A DNA stretch of 64,000 nucleotides, from positions 1-64,000 of the forward strand of contig NZ_VWVU01000001.1 in the NCBI RefSeq assembly GCF_008638365.1, given 5' to 3'. Position numbers and translations under genes: made by a program. The first letter of the stretch is position 1. The number at the start of each line of letters is the position of its first letter. Shown here piece by piece: positions 33,227 to 42,825 of this stretch. Source of the stretch: Nocardiopsis quinghaiensis (lineage in GTDB: Bacteria; Actinomycetota; Actinomycetes; Streptosporangiales; Streptosporangiaceae). Under the pieces are notes generated by a model. The model had not been told where the DNA came from, did no database searches, and saw only the letters and a program-made list of their open reading frames with translations.

Positions 33227-36183
33227 GAGATGACCTCCTCGGCGGGTTCGGGAGCCCTGCCCCGGGTGCCCGCCTCCTCGTGCGCGGTGTCCCGCTCGAT
33301 CTGCTCGTCGATACGTGCGCCGAGGCTGCGCAGGATGTCCAGGATCAGTCCGATGACCAGCAGGTACACACCGGTGTCGAAGAGCATGGAGACCGTGACG
33401 TGGGCCTCGCCCAGGATCCAGAGGTCGATGTAGGCGTGGCCGCCCGCCAGGACGTTGGTGCCGAAGATCGCGCCGCCCAGCGCGGTGCCGGTGGCCACGG
33501 CCAGACCGGTGCCGATCAGCGCGCCCGGCTGTACCCACGCGCTGGCGTACAGCTCGAACCGGCCCCCGGCGAGGTAGCGGACGGTGAACGCCAGGCCCGC
33601 GACGATACCGCCCGCGAAGCCGCCGCCGACCGAGCCGTGGCCGGTCAGCAGCAGGTACACCGAGATCACCATGACCACCGGGAAGAGGAAGCGCGAGACG
33701 ACCTCGAAGATGATCGACCGGCGCTCGGTGGGCAGGGCGTCGGCGCCCGGCAGCCAGGTGTGCTGCCACCGGGGCTCGATGTGCATGTTCCGCGGCGCGA
33801 TCCGGATCCCGCCGAGGTCGGCCCTGTCCTGGTCCTCGTCGGGCCTCGGAGGCTGCGTGACCGACAGGGCCATCACTCCGCCCGGGGCCTTGCGGGGCTG
33901 GGCGCGGCGGCGCACGAACATCAGGCTGGCCACGCCGGCGGCCGCGGCGGCGAGCACCGAGATCTCGCCCATGGTGTCCCAGGCGCGGATGTCGACCAGC
34001 AGGACCGAGACGATGTTGTCGCCGCCCGCCTCCTTCGCCGCGGCCGGGTAGCCCTCCGCGATGGACGGTTCCTGGCGGCCCGCCAGGGCGTACCAGGTCA
34101 TCGAGGAGACCACGACGCCGGTGGCCAGTCCCAGGGCCAGGTTCCACATCCGGCGGACGCGCAGGGCGGGCGCCGAGAAACGGGGCGGAAAGCGGCGCAG
34201 CACCAGTACGAAGACCACCAGGCTGACGGTCTCCACGAGGAACTGGGTGAGCGCGATGTCGGGGGCGCCCATCACGTAGAAGAGGGTGGCGACGCCGTAG
34301 CCGCCGGTGCCGACGAGGACCACCGCGAACAGGCGTCGCCGCACGAACAGCGTGAACAGGGCGGTGACGATGATGATCAGGGCGGGGATGATCTGTACGG
34401 GGGAGTCCCACAGGCGCGGGCTCGGGTAGTCGCCGTCCCAGATCCGACCGCTGGCCATCCACCACCCGGTGGCGATGACCAGGGCGACCAGGATCGTGCC
34501 GAGGTAGATGGGCAGCGAACCGCGCTGGGTGCTGCCGGTGACCTGCAGGGCCAGGTTCTCCAGCCAGGCGAGCATGCGGCGGTAGACCCGGTTGGGGTCG
34601 GGCAGCGCCGTCCGGGTGCCCGCCCACACGATCTGGTGGCGGAAGACGAACATGACCAGGCCGCCGACGACGCACACCGCCGACAGCAGCAGGGGGAGTT
34701 CGAAGCCGTGCCACAGGGCCAGGTGCTTCTCCTCCTCGCCGGGGGTGGCGGGGACGGTGTCCGCGTACACGGCGAGGAGGGGGTCGGCCAGGCTGGAGAG
34801 CAGGCCGCCCAGGAGACCGAGCGCGGCCATGACCACGGCGGGCGCCTGGAAGAGCGGGCCGGGGGAGTGGGTCGGTGTGGGTGCGACGTCCTCCTTGGCG
34901 GAGAAGGCGCCCCACAGGAAGCGCAGGCTGTAGGCGACGGTGAGGACGCTGCCCACCGTGATGCCGGTCAGGGCCGCGGTGTCGACGACGTCGCCGTGGG
35001 CGAAGGCGCCGAAGGCCAGTTCCTTGGCGGCGAACCCGAGGGTGGGCGGCAGGCCCGCCATCGAGGCCAGGACCACGACCGTGGTCCAGAAGGACCCCGG
35101 CATGGACGTGCGCAGGCCGGAGAGTTCGCGCAGGTCGCGCGTGCCGGTGCTGTGGTCGATGACGCCGGCCACGAGGAACAGCGGCGCCTTGAACAGCGAG
35201 TGCGCGATGAGCATGGAGATTCCGGCCAGGGCGCCGGCCCGGGTCCCCGCGCCCAGCAGCGTGATGAGGAAGCCGAGCTGGCTGATGGTGCCGTAGGCCA
35301 GGAGGAGCTTGAGGTCGAACTGGCGCAGTGCCTTCCAGCCCGCCAGGACCATGGTGACCGCGCCGAAGAACAGCGCCGTGTACTGCCAGACGACGGCGTC
35401 GTGGAAGGCGGGGGTGAGCCGGGCCACCAGGTAGACGCCCGCCTTGACCATCGCCGCGGCGTGCAGGTAGCCGGAGACCGGCGTGGGTGCGCGCATGGCG
35501 GCGGGGAGCCACAGGCTGAACGGCAGCAGGGCCGACTTGGACATCGCGCCGATCATCACCAGGACGAGCGCGACGTTGACCGCGGCGCCGCCGGGCGGCG
35601 CGGCGACGATCTCGGAGATGACGTAGGTCCCGGCGGCCTCGCCGAGCATGACCATGCCGACGAGCATCGTCAGACCGCCGAAGGTGGTGACGGTCAGGGC
35701 CGTCATGGCCGACCGCCGGCTCTCCTTGAGTTCGGTCTTGTGCCCGATGAGCAGGTAGGAGAAGACCGTGGTCAGCTCCCAGTACACGAAGAGCTGGATG
35801 AGGTCGTCGGCCAGCACGAGGCCGAGCATGGCCCCGGCGAAGGCGACGAAGACCCCGGCGAAGCGTCCGAGGCCGGGTTCGGAGTCGTTGAAGTAGCGGG
35901 CGCAGTAGACCAGGATCAGAGCGCCCACGCCCGCGGCGATGAGCGTCATGACCAGGCTCAGGCCGTCCATGTACAGACCGAGGCGGAGTGAGAACTCGGG
36001 GGCCCAGGGCATGGAGGCGGAGAGTGTCTCCCCACGCAGGACGGCGGGTATCTGGAGAAGGGCCCAGGCGGTGGACACGCCGGGGACGACGGCGAGCGCG
36101 AGGAAGGCGTTGCGACCCCACTGGCGCACCAGTAAGGGCGCGATCGCAGCCGCGACGAAATGTGCGATCAGCACTGTTGTCAA
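33223..36183 (-). CDS. mnhA: Na+/H+ antiporter (Mrp) subunit A fused to subunit B
   Basis: A 986-aa protein. Residues 1 to about 640 form the NuoL-like MnhA core (YMDGLSLVMTLIAAGVGALILVY, FVYWELTTVFSYLLIGHK, LLPFSLWLPAAMRAPTPVSGYLHAAAMVKAGVYLVAR). A DUF4040-type region follows, and the C-terminal 190 residues match MnhB (LFPVVMVISVYLLLTGHGSVGGGFAGGIVAGLAF, then LGEAHVTVSMLFDTGVYLLVIGLILDIL). No separate mnhB gene exists, so A and B are fused. The TTG start at 36183 has GGAGG six bases upstream; GTG 36174 is an alternative. First gene of the mnh operon. Confidence 0.92.
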   Translation of the reverse strand: MTTVLIAHFVAAAIAPLLVRQWGRNAFLALAVVPGVSTAWALLQIPAVLRGETLSASMPWAPEFSLRLGLYMDGLSLVMTLIAAGVGALILVYCARYFNDSEPGLGRFAGVFVAFAGAMLGLVLADDLIQLFVYWELTTVFSYLLIGHKTELKESRRSAMTALTVTTFGGLTMLVGMVMLGEAAGTYVISEIVAAPPGGAAVNVALVLVMIGAMSKSALLPFSLWLPAAMRAPTPVSGYLHAAAMVKAGVYLVARLTPAFHDAVVWQYTALFFGAVTMVLAGWKALRQFDLKLLLAYGTISQLGFLITLLGAGTRAGALAGISMLIAHSLFKAPLFLVAGVIDHSTGTRDLRELSGLRTSMPGSFWTTVVVLASMAGLPPTLGFAAKELAFGAFAHGDVVDTAALTGITVGSVLTVAYSLRFLWGAFSAKEDVAPTPTHSPGPLFQAPAVVMAALGLLGGLLSSLADPLLAVYADTVPATPGEEEKHLALWHGFELPLLLSAVCVVGGLVMFVFRHQIVWAGTRTALPDPNRVYRRMLAWLENLALQVTGSTQRGSLPIYLGTILVALVIATGWWMASGRIWDGDYPSPRLWDSPVQIIPALIIIVTALFTLFVRRRLFAVVLVGTGGYGVATLFYVMGAPDIALTQFLVETVSLVVFVLVLRRFPPRFSAPALRVRRMWNLALGLATGVVVSSMTWYALAGRQEPSIAEGYPAAAKEAGGDNIVSVLLVDIRAWDTMGEISVLAAAAAGVASLMFVRRRAQPRKAPGGVMALSVTQPPRPDEDQDRADLGGIRIAPRNMHIEPRWQHTWLPGADALPTERRSIIFEVVSRFLFPVVMVISVYLLLTGHGSVGGGFAGGIVAGLAFTVRYLAGGRFELYASAWVQPGALIGTGLAVATGTALGGAIFGTNVLAGGHAYIDLWILGEAHVTVSMLFDTGVYLLVIGLILDILRSLGARIDEQIERDTAHEEAGTRGRAPEPAEEVIS

Positions 36184-36336
36184 TGCGCCCCTCCCGGACC
36201 GGCCCGGGCCCGCCCTGGTTCCGGGCGGACGTCCACTGCCCCCAGCAGCGGTCCGTCTCGCCCACAACCGGATCAGTGGACGGGGTGTCGCTACGGTTTC
36301 GAGGGGGCAAGGATCTATGTGGATTTGCGTGCAAAG

Positions 36337-36349
36337 GCTATTTAATAGC
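36337..36349. promoter_or_regulatory. 13-bp palindrome between mnhA and marR
   Basis: GCTATT-T-AATAGC lies in the AT-rich core of the 239-base divergent region and is followed by the related sequence TAGGCTATA. It is a good candidate operator for the divergent MarR protein, placed where it could cover both promoters. Confidence 0.55.
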
Positions 36350-36422
36350 TAGGCTATACAAACGTCAAACCACCGCGCGGTCGTGGACCCGCGGCGCCCA
36401 CCCAGCCTGCGAGGACCGTTTC

Positions 36423-36899
36423 GTGCCCGACGAGACCCACGAGCCCCGTGCAGAGCAGCACGATGCCGAGCTCGAAGAGTTCCAGCGCGCCTGGACCGAA
36501 CTCATCAACGCGGCGATCCACGCCCGGTCCCGTAGCGGGCACGGCCACAGGGGCGCCGATGAGCTCACTCTCACCCAGGCGCTCCTGATGGAGGTGGTGC
36601 GTGGGATGGACACCCCCAGTGTCGGTGCGGTCGCCCAGATTGTCGGTGTTTCTTCTCCTTCCGCCACACGCATGATCCAACAGCTTGAGCGCAAGGGCAT
36701 GATGGCGCGCCGTCGTTCCGAACGTGACGAACGCAGCACCGTGGTGGCGATCACCGAGGAGGGCGAGCGGATACTCGCGATCCGCCGGAGGGATATGGAG
36801 CGCAAGCAGCGGCAGATCTTCGACGCGATAAGGCCGTCACTGCGCCCCTTGGTGCTCACCCTTCTACACGATCTCCGCGAGGCCCTGGACGAGACCTGA
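36423..36899 (+). CDS. MarR-family transcriptional regulator
   Basis: A 158-aa winged-helix protein. The DNA-binding region reads ELTLTQALLMEVV...TPSVGAVAQIVGVSSPSATRMIQQLERKGMMARRRSERDERSTVVAITEEGERIL, including the conserved wing with D-x-R-S. The GTG at 36423 follows GAGGA. It is divergent from the mnh operon with a palindrome between, so it probably controls the antiporter genes, itself or both. The open frame extends upstream across the intergenic region, but with shadow composition. Confidence 0.88.
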   Translation: MPDETHEPRAEQHDAELEEFQRAWTELINAAIHARSRSGHGHRGADELTLTQALLMEVVRGMDTPSVGAVAQIVGVSSPSATRMIQQLERKGMMARRRSERDERSTVVAITEEGERILAIRRRDMERKQRQIFDAIRPSLRPLVLTLLHDLREALDET

Positions 36900-37041
36900 G
36901 GGCGGCGTGGCCGCGGGGTCTGCCATGGGCGGATCTGCCCCGGGCCGAAACGGTGGCGGCCGCCCGGTCCGCCGCCGCAGGCTGGGATCACCGGCCGGGC
37001 GGGCGACCACCCCGCACAGGGGGCCGGTGAGGGAGAGTGCC

Positions 37042-37707
37042 ATGTTGATCCACGAACGGCTCGCCGCCCCGGACGAGAGCTCGGGCGGCGCCTTCGACGA
37101 CCAGCTGGCCGCGCGCCTGCTGCGCAGCCGCATCGTGCTGCTGGGCACGCAGGTCGACGAGGCCAGCGCCAACCGGGTGTGCTCGCAGCTCCTGCTGCTC
37201 GCCGACGAGGACCCGCACAGGGACATCACGCTGGCCGTCAACAGCCCGGGCGGGTCGGTCTCGGCGGGCCTGGCCGTCTACGACACCATGAACTTCGTGC
37301 CCAACGACGTGTCCACGCTGGTCATGGGCTTCGCCGCCAGCATGGGCCAGTTCCTGGCCTGCGTCGGCGCCCCGGGCAGGAGGTACAGCCTGCCGCACGC
37401 GCGGATCATGATGCACCAGCCCTCGGGAGGGCTGGGCGGGACCGCCGCGGACATCGCCATCCAGGCGGAGAACCTGGCGTACACCAAGCAGACCATGGTG
37501 CGGCTGATCGCCAAGCACACCGGCCAGACCGAGGAGACCATCTCCCGGGACCAGCACCGCGACGCGTGGTTCACCGCCGAGGAGGCCAGGGCGTACGGGT
37601 TCGTCGACCACGTGGTCGAGTCCGCGGCGCAGATGGACGGCAGCGGTCTGCGGCTGGGCGCCGACTCCCCGGGGTTCGCCACCCAGGTGAGGGGAGGGCG
37701 GCGATGA
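37042..37707 (+). CDS. clpP: ATP-dependent Clp protease proteolytic subunit (first of pair)
   Basis: A 221-aa serine protease subunit. The triad is visible: Ser100 in GFAASMGQ, His125 in RIMMHQPSG and Asp174 in [28 protein letters not shown] and [20 protein letters not shown] are also typical. The ATG at 37042 follows GGGAGAG. It overlaps the second clpP gene (ATGA), so the two form one operon and probably a hetero-oligomeric ring. The nearby PopR/ClgR-like gene suggests this is the second, conditional clpP pair (clpP3P4 type of Streptomyces) rather than the housekeeping pair. Confidence 0.93.
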   Translation: MLIHERLAAPDESSGGAFDDQLAARLLRSRIVLLGTQVDEASANRVCSQLLLLADEDPHRDITLAVNSPGGSVSAGLAVYDTMNFVPNDVSTLVMGFAASMGQFLACVGAPGRRYSLPHARIMMHQPSGGLGGTAADIAIQAENLAYTKQTMVRLIAKHTGQTEETISRDQHRDAWFTAEEARAYGFVDHVVESAAQMDGSGLRLGADSPGFATQVRGGRR

Positions 37708-38324
37708 GCGGGCGCTACACGGTGCCGGTGGTGGTGGAGCGCACGCCCCGCGGCGAGCGGTCCTTCGACGTGTTCAGCAGACTGCTCTCGGAACGGATCA
37801 TCTTCCTGGGCACACCGATCGACGACGACGTCGCCAACGTGGTGATGGCGCAGATGCTCCACCTCGACCACGAGTCGAGCGATACCGACATCCAGCTCTA
37901 CATCAACTCGCCGGGCGGCTCGAACACCGCCCTGACCGCCGTCTACGACACCATGCGGTTCGTGCGCGCCGACGTGGCCACGGTGTGCATGGGCCAGGCG
38001 GCCTCCGCGGCGGCGGTACTGCTCGCGGCGGGCACGTCCGGCAAGCGGATGGCGCTGGAGCACGCGCGGGTGCTGCTGCACCAGCCGTCCGGAGAGGGGC
38101 AGGGGGTCGCCGCCGACCTGGAGATCCAGGCCGGGGAGATCCTGCGGGTCCGCTCCCAGGTGGAGGAGATCCTGGCCCGGCACACCGGGCAGACGCAGGA
38201 GCGCCTGCGCGCCGACACCGACCGGGACAAGATCCTCACCGCGGAGCAGGCCAGGGAGTACGGCCTGGTGGACGGGGTCATCACGACCCGGGAGGTCGCA
38301 CCGGCGGTCGGGAGCGCCGCGTAG
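37704..38324 (+). CDS. clpP: ATP-dependent Clp protease proteolytic subunit (second of pair)
   Basis: A 206-aa ClpP with Ser101 ([15 protein letters not shown]), His126 (VLLHQPSG) and Asp175 ([10 protein letters not shown]). The Met after the active Ser is Ala here, giving SAAA, a variant compared with SMGA/SMGQ of the first subunit. The N-terminus ([32 protein letters not shown]) is the standard propeptide-like start. It is coupled to the first clpP. Clp ATPase genes are not in the window, so the pair must use chaperones encoded elsewhere. Confidence 0.93.
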   Translation: MSGRYTVPVVVERTPRGERSFDVFSRLLSERIIFLGTPIDDDVANVVMAQMLHLDHESSDTDIQLYINSPGGSNTALTAVYDTMRFVRADVATVCMGQAASAAAVLLAAGTSGKRMALEHARVLLHQPSGEGQGVAADLEIQAGEILRVRSQVEEILARHTGQTQERLRADTDRDKILTAEQAREYGLVDGVITTREVAPAVGSAA

Positions 38325-38349
38325 CGGAGCCGTCCGGACGCATTGTGGC

Positions 38350-38379
38350 GGGTGCCGGGACGGGATCGTTCCGGCACCC
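38350..38379 (+). terminator. Hairpin after the clpP pair
   Basis: A 9-bp perfect stem (GGGTGCCGG and complement) with a 12-base loop, 25 bases after the second clpP stop. The rest of the interval to 38538 shows nothing. Confidence 0.5.
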
Positions 38380-38538
38380 CCCACAGGGGTCGGGGCAGAG
38401 TGTCCGGCGAACCCCGGCCGGGCACTCGTCGGGCTGCCCCGCGGGTTTCCCCGACCCCTCCCGGGCGGGGGCCACCTCGGCGGGTGTGCGGGTGCGGCTG
38501 GGCTCGCGCACGGGGGCCGTGGTGGAGCCCGAGCAGTA

Positions 38539-38937
38539 CTAGGCGGCCAGCGACAGCACCTGTACCCGGTGGGCGGGCGCGGCCGCGGGGGAGGCGCCCT
38601 CCGGACGGTGGTCGCCGGGGGAGGTACCGGTCCGCCGGAGCCGGACCGCCACGGTTCGCTCGTACAGTTCGCCCAGCACGTCGGAGAGGCTCAGCCCGAG
38701 GGAGCGGTAGACGGCGGCGAGCACCTCGGAGGAGGCCTCCTTGCGTCCGCGCTCGATCTCGGACAGGTAGGGCAGGGACACCCGGGCGTCCTCCGCCACC
38801 TCGCGCAGAGTTCGGCCCTGCCCGGTCCGGGTACGCCGCAGCAGGTCACCGATGAGGTCACGCATGAGGGGGTCTCCCGGCTCCTCGGCGCGCCCGCCCA
38901 CGCGGGCCTCGTCCAGGGAGCGTGGGACGTCGGACAT
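38539..38937 (-). CDS. XRE-type regulator of the PopR/ClgR family
   Basis: A 132-aa protein with a helix-turn-helix ([57 protein letters not shown]) of the ClgR/PopR type, which activates clp genes in Streptomyces and Corynebacterium. It ends in VLSLAA, like the degron of PopR and ClgR, whose C-terminal alanines make them Clp substrates. Its position opposite the clpP pair supports regulation of that pair by a feedback loop. The ATG at 38937 has GGAGG five bases upstream. The alternative start at 38949 lies on the ribosome binding site. Confidence 0.88.
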   Translation of the reverse strand: MSDVPRSLDEARVGGRAEEPGDPLMRDLIGDLLRRTRTGQGRTLREVAEDARVSLPYLSEIERGRKEASSEVLAAVYRSLGLSLSDVLGELYERTVAVRLRRTGTSPGDHRPEGASPAAAPAHRVQVLSLAA

Positions 38938-39168
38938 CAGGGCCTCCACGGTTGCGTGCGCGACGGTCTTCTCCGAGCGTACGCCGCGGGCCGCGCGGCG
39001 GGGAGACGTCCACGGGCCTTCTGCGGCGGGCAGAACCAGGCCGTGTCCGAAGCCCCGCCCACGAGCGTCTCCAGAAGTGGCAAAGGCTTGCCCCCAAGCG
39101 CGTGTCGCCGGTGTTTTCCCATCAGTGGAGCGGGCAGGGGGAGAAAGCGTCTACATCCGGAGGAACCC

Positions 39169-39444
39169 ATGGAGATCACCGGAATCATCAGCGCGATCAT
39201 CGTCGGACTGATCATCGGCGCCTTGGGACGCCTCGTCGTCCCGGGCAAACAGCACCTGCCGATTTGGCTGACCCTGCTTCTGGGCATCGTGGCGGCCTTC
39301 GTCGGTGGTTGGCTCGCCGCCATGTTCACCGGCAGCCTGATCATCACGGTCATCGTCCAGGTGCTGGTGGCGGCCGCGATCGTCTACCTCGCGGACGGCC
39401 TCTACTCCAAGGGCGCCAAGGGCAGCAGGGGCAGAACCGCCTGA
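39169..39444 (+). CDS. GlsB/YeaQ/YmgE family stress-response membrane protein
   Basis: A 91-aa membrane protein with three TM helices and the glycine-rich motif GIISAIIVGLIIGALGRLVVPGKQ of the transglycosylase-associated GlsB/YeaQ family, a general stress protein of unknown biochemistry. The ATG at 39169 follows CGGAGGAA. It lies behind a divergent gap of 230 bases from the PopR-like gene and converges on the oxidoreductase gene. Confidence 0.9.
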   Translation: MEITGIISAIIVGLIIGALGRLVVPGKQHLPIWLTLLLGIVAAFVGGWLAAMFTGSLIITVIVQVLVAAAIVYLADGLYSKGAKGSRGRTA

Positions 39445-39477
39445 GGCGGTCCCGCCCCTTCACGGGCCGTCGGGTGC

Positions 39478-40392
39478 CTACCCGGCGGCCCCGTCCACGT
39501 CCACGGCCCGCTCCAGGCGCAGCGAGGTCTCGGCGGCCTCCAGCACGGCCACCACGTCACGTCCGAAGCGCACGTCGCAGGGGTCGCCGACCGTGCCCTC
39601 CACCTGTGCCAGCAGCCGGTCGACCGCGCCGCCGAAGGCCTCCACCGGGCTCCGGTCGCCGCCGGGCACCGTCACCCAGCCGCGCTCGCCGTGCAGCACG
39701 ACCTCGAAGGTCTGCGCCTCGGGGGCGGCGTTCAGCGTCACCGAGAAGGAGCCGACCGCGCCGTCCTCGTGCCGGGTGAGCATGTGCACGGTCTCCCGCG
39801 GTCCCGCGAGCGCCGTCACCTGTGTGACCGGGCCGAGCACCGGCAGCACCAGTGAAAGCACGTGCGGGCCCACGTCCCACAGGCCGCCCTTCTCCCTGCG
39901 CCAGGGAGAGGTCCCGAAGGGGTTGCCGGGTTGGAAGATCGACGCGAACAGCGTCGCCCGCACCCCGTGCCAACCGCCCTCGTCGGCGGCCGACTCCACG
40001 AACTCCGTCACGTTGTCGGAGAAGCGGCTGGTGAAGAAGACCACCGACGCCAGTCCGCGCCCCCTCACCTCGGCGGCCAGTTCGTCGGCCGCGGCGACCG
40101 ACAGCGCCACCGGCTTGTCCAGCAGCAGGTGCTTCCCGGCCCGGGCGGCGCGCAGCGCCAGCTCCGCCTGGACGTCGGGCGGCAGGGCGATGGCCACGGC
40201 GTCGACGTCGGCCAGCAGCGAGTCGACCTCGTCGTGGGCACGGATCCCGTACCGCTCGGCGAGCGCCGAGGCCTTGGCCGGGTCGCGCCCCCACACCCCC
40301 GCGAGGGTGGCGCCGGGGTGCCCGTCCAGCGCCGCTGCGTGCGTCTCCGCCGCCCAGTAGCCCGTGCCCAGCAGTCCGAACCTGAGGCCCAT
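39478..40392 (-). CDS. Gfo/Idh/MocA family oxidoreductase
   Basis: A 304-aa NAD(P)-dependent sugar dehydrogenase-type enzyme. The N-terminal Rossmann domain starts MGLRFGLLGTGYWAAETHAAAL, contains LLLDKPVALS in place of the EKP motif, and VDAVAIALPPDVQAELALRAARAGKH. The C-terminal beta-sheet domain includes GGLWDVGPHVLSLVLPVLGPV with the typical GxxxDxxxH-like catalytic set. The substrate is unknown. A LacI-type operator 38 bases upstream of the ATG and the neighbouring galactose genes suggest sugar-inducible expression. The ATG at 40392 has GGGAG upstream. Confidence 0.87.
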   Translation of the reverse strand: MGLRFGLLGTGYWAAETHAAALDGHPGATLAGVWGRDPAKASALAERYGIRAHDEVDSLLADVDAVAIALPPDVQAELALRAARAGKHLLLDKPVALSVAAADELAAEVRGRGLASVVFFTSRFSDNVTEFVESAADEGGWHGVRATLFASIFQPGNPFGTSPWRREKGGLWDVGPHVLSLVLPVLGPVTQVTALAGPRETVHMLTRHEDGAVGSFSVTLNAAPEAQTFEVVLHGERGWVTVPGGDRSPVEAFGGAVDRLLAQVEGTVGDPCDVRFGRDVVAVLEAAETSLRLERAVDVDGAAG

Positions 40393-40429
40393 GCCGTACT
40401 CCCTAGTCTCGATCACCGCCCATTGTCCA

Positions 40430-40443
40430 TGGAAGCGCTCCCA
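40430..40443. promoter_or_regulatory. LacI-family operator (TGGAAGCGCTCCCA)
   Basis: A 14-bp near-perfect palindrome of the TGGGAGCGCTCCCA class bound by actinomycete LacI-type sugar repressors such as CebR. It sits 38 bases upstream of the oxidoreductase start. No LacI gene is in the window, so the repressor is encoded elsewhere. Confidence 0.7.
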
Positions 40444-40573
40444 CGGCGGGGGGCGGGGCTCTCACGTCGAGGGGCGGGGCTCCCGGATCCGGCGACGCCG
40501 TACCGACCGGTTTCCCGTGCGCCCCGCGGTGACCGCAAGGGTGCGCCGGAGCGCGCTCAACCCCGATGATCTC

Positions 40574-40616
40574 GCTCCCAGCGGCACTGCCGGCGTTCCA
40601 CAGTGACGCTGGGAGC
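40574..40616 (-). terminator. Compound hairpin terminator after galK
   Basis: An outer perfect 10-bp stem (GCTCCCAGCG and complement) and, after a single mismatched pair, an inner 5-bp stem (CACTG/CAGTG) close an 11-base loop. It lies 53 bases beyond the galK stop on the minus strand. Confidence 0.75.
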
Positions 40617-40668
40617 AGGATCAGCGCAGAGGGGACCCCTGGTTCGCACCCGTAACGTTCCGGTCAGT

Positions 40669-41811
<1,143 letters not shown>

Positions 41812-41862
41812 ACGGTCCTGCCTCCTTGTCCGTCCGTGCGATGGGGGCACCGGGGTCCGGCG

Positions 41863-42825
41863 TCAGGCCGCGTCCCGGCGGGAGAGGGCGAACTCCCAGG
41901 CGTCGGCGACGGTCTCGTCGAGTGTGCGCACCGGCTCCCAGCCCAGTTCACGGCGGGCCCGGTCGTTGGCCGCGACCAGGACGGCGGGGTCGCCGGCGCG
42001 GCGCGGGGCGTCCTCCACGGGCACCGGGCGGCCGGTGACCCGCCGGACGGCCTCGACCACCTCGCGCACGCTGTGCCCGCCGCCGGTCCCCAGGTTGTGG
42101 ACGCGGAAGGACCCCGGCCGCACGTGTTCCAGGGCGCGCAGGTGCGCCTCGGCCAGGTCGGCGACGTGCAGGTAGTCGCGTACCGCCGTCCCGTCCCGGG
42201 TCGGGTAGTCGGTGCCGAACACCTTCGCGCTCCCGCCCCCGCCGGCGGCCGCACCCAGCAGGTTCGGCACCAGGTGGGTCTCCGTGTCGTGCCGCTCGCC
42301 GAACCCCAGGTGGGCCCCGGCCACGTTGAAGTACCGCAGGCTCGCCGCGCCCAGTCCGTGGGCCCGCGACCACGACTCCAGCAGGTGGTCGGCGGCGAGT
42401 TTGGTCGCGCCGTACGGGTTGGTGGGCACCGCCGGGTCGGTCTCCCCGATCGGCGCGTCGGAACCGGGATCGCCGTAGGCGGCGGCGCTGGAGGAGAACA
42501 CCAGCCGCCGCACCCCGTGGCGTAGCGCGGCCTCCGCCAGTGCCAGGGTCCCCGACACGTTGGTGCGCCAGTACTTCTCCGGGGCGGTCACCGACTCGCT
42601 CACCAGGGACTTCGCGGCGAAGTGCAGGACGGCGTCCACGGACGGGTCCAGCACGTCGGCCGTCTCGTGCAGGTCGGCGACCACCAGCCGGGCGCCCTCG
42701 GGGACGGCGTCCGCGTGCCCGGTGGACAGGTCGTCGAGCACGGTCACCTCGTGGCCCTCCCCGAGCAGCAGGGCGGTCACCACGCTTCCCACGTATCCGG
42801 CGCCGCCGGTGACGAGCAGTCTCAC
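41863..42825 (-). CDS. galE: UDP-glucose 4-epimerase
   Basis: A 320-aa NAD-dependent extended SDR that interconverts UDP-galactose and UDP-glucose. It begins VRLLVTGGAGYVGSVV with the GxxGxxG loop, and has FSSSAAAYGDP (catalytic Ser), NPYGATKLAADHLL (YxxxK) and LRYFNVAGAHLGFGERHDTETHLVP, typical of GalE. The GTG at 42825 has GGGAGG and overlaps the galT stop (GTGA). Confidence 0.94.
   Translation of the reverse strand: MRLLVTGGAGYVGSVVTALLLGEGHEVTVLDDLSTGHADAVPEGARLVVADLHETADVLDPSVDAVLHFAAKSLVSESVTAPEKYWRTNVSGTLALAEAALRHGVRRLVFSSSAAAYGDPGSDAPIGETDPAVPTNPYGATKLAADHLLESWSRAHGLGAASLRYFNVAGAHLGFGERHDTETHLVPNLLGAAAGGGGSAKVFGTDYPTRDGTAVRDYLHVADLAEAHLRALEHVRPGSFRVHNLGTGGGHSVREVVEAVRRVTGRPVPVEDAPRRAGDPAVLVAANDRARRELGWEPVRTLDETVADAWEFALSRRDAA

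Noticed and set aside
33214-35991. A 925-codon plus-strand frame opposite mnhA
   Set aside because: Translation is a monotonous Gly/Asp/Arg/His/Gln-rich antisense shadow of a membrane protein gene.
32396-36334. A 1312-codon minus-strand frame across mnhC and mnhA
   Set aside because: Only the last 276 codons (mnhC) are real. The upstream part is out of frame with mnhA and reads as Arg/Pro/His-rich shadow sequence.
39001-39090. Imperfect inverted repeat GGAGACG...CGTCTCC upstream of the GlsB-type gene
   Set aside because: The arms are short and about 60 bases apart, with poor pairing in between, so neither a terminator nor an operator is convincing.
39095-39168. A SigB-type promoter in front of the GlsB-type gene
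   Set aside because: GTTTTC and GGGCAG can be found at roughly the right distance, but the match to the consensus is too weak to report as a feature.
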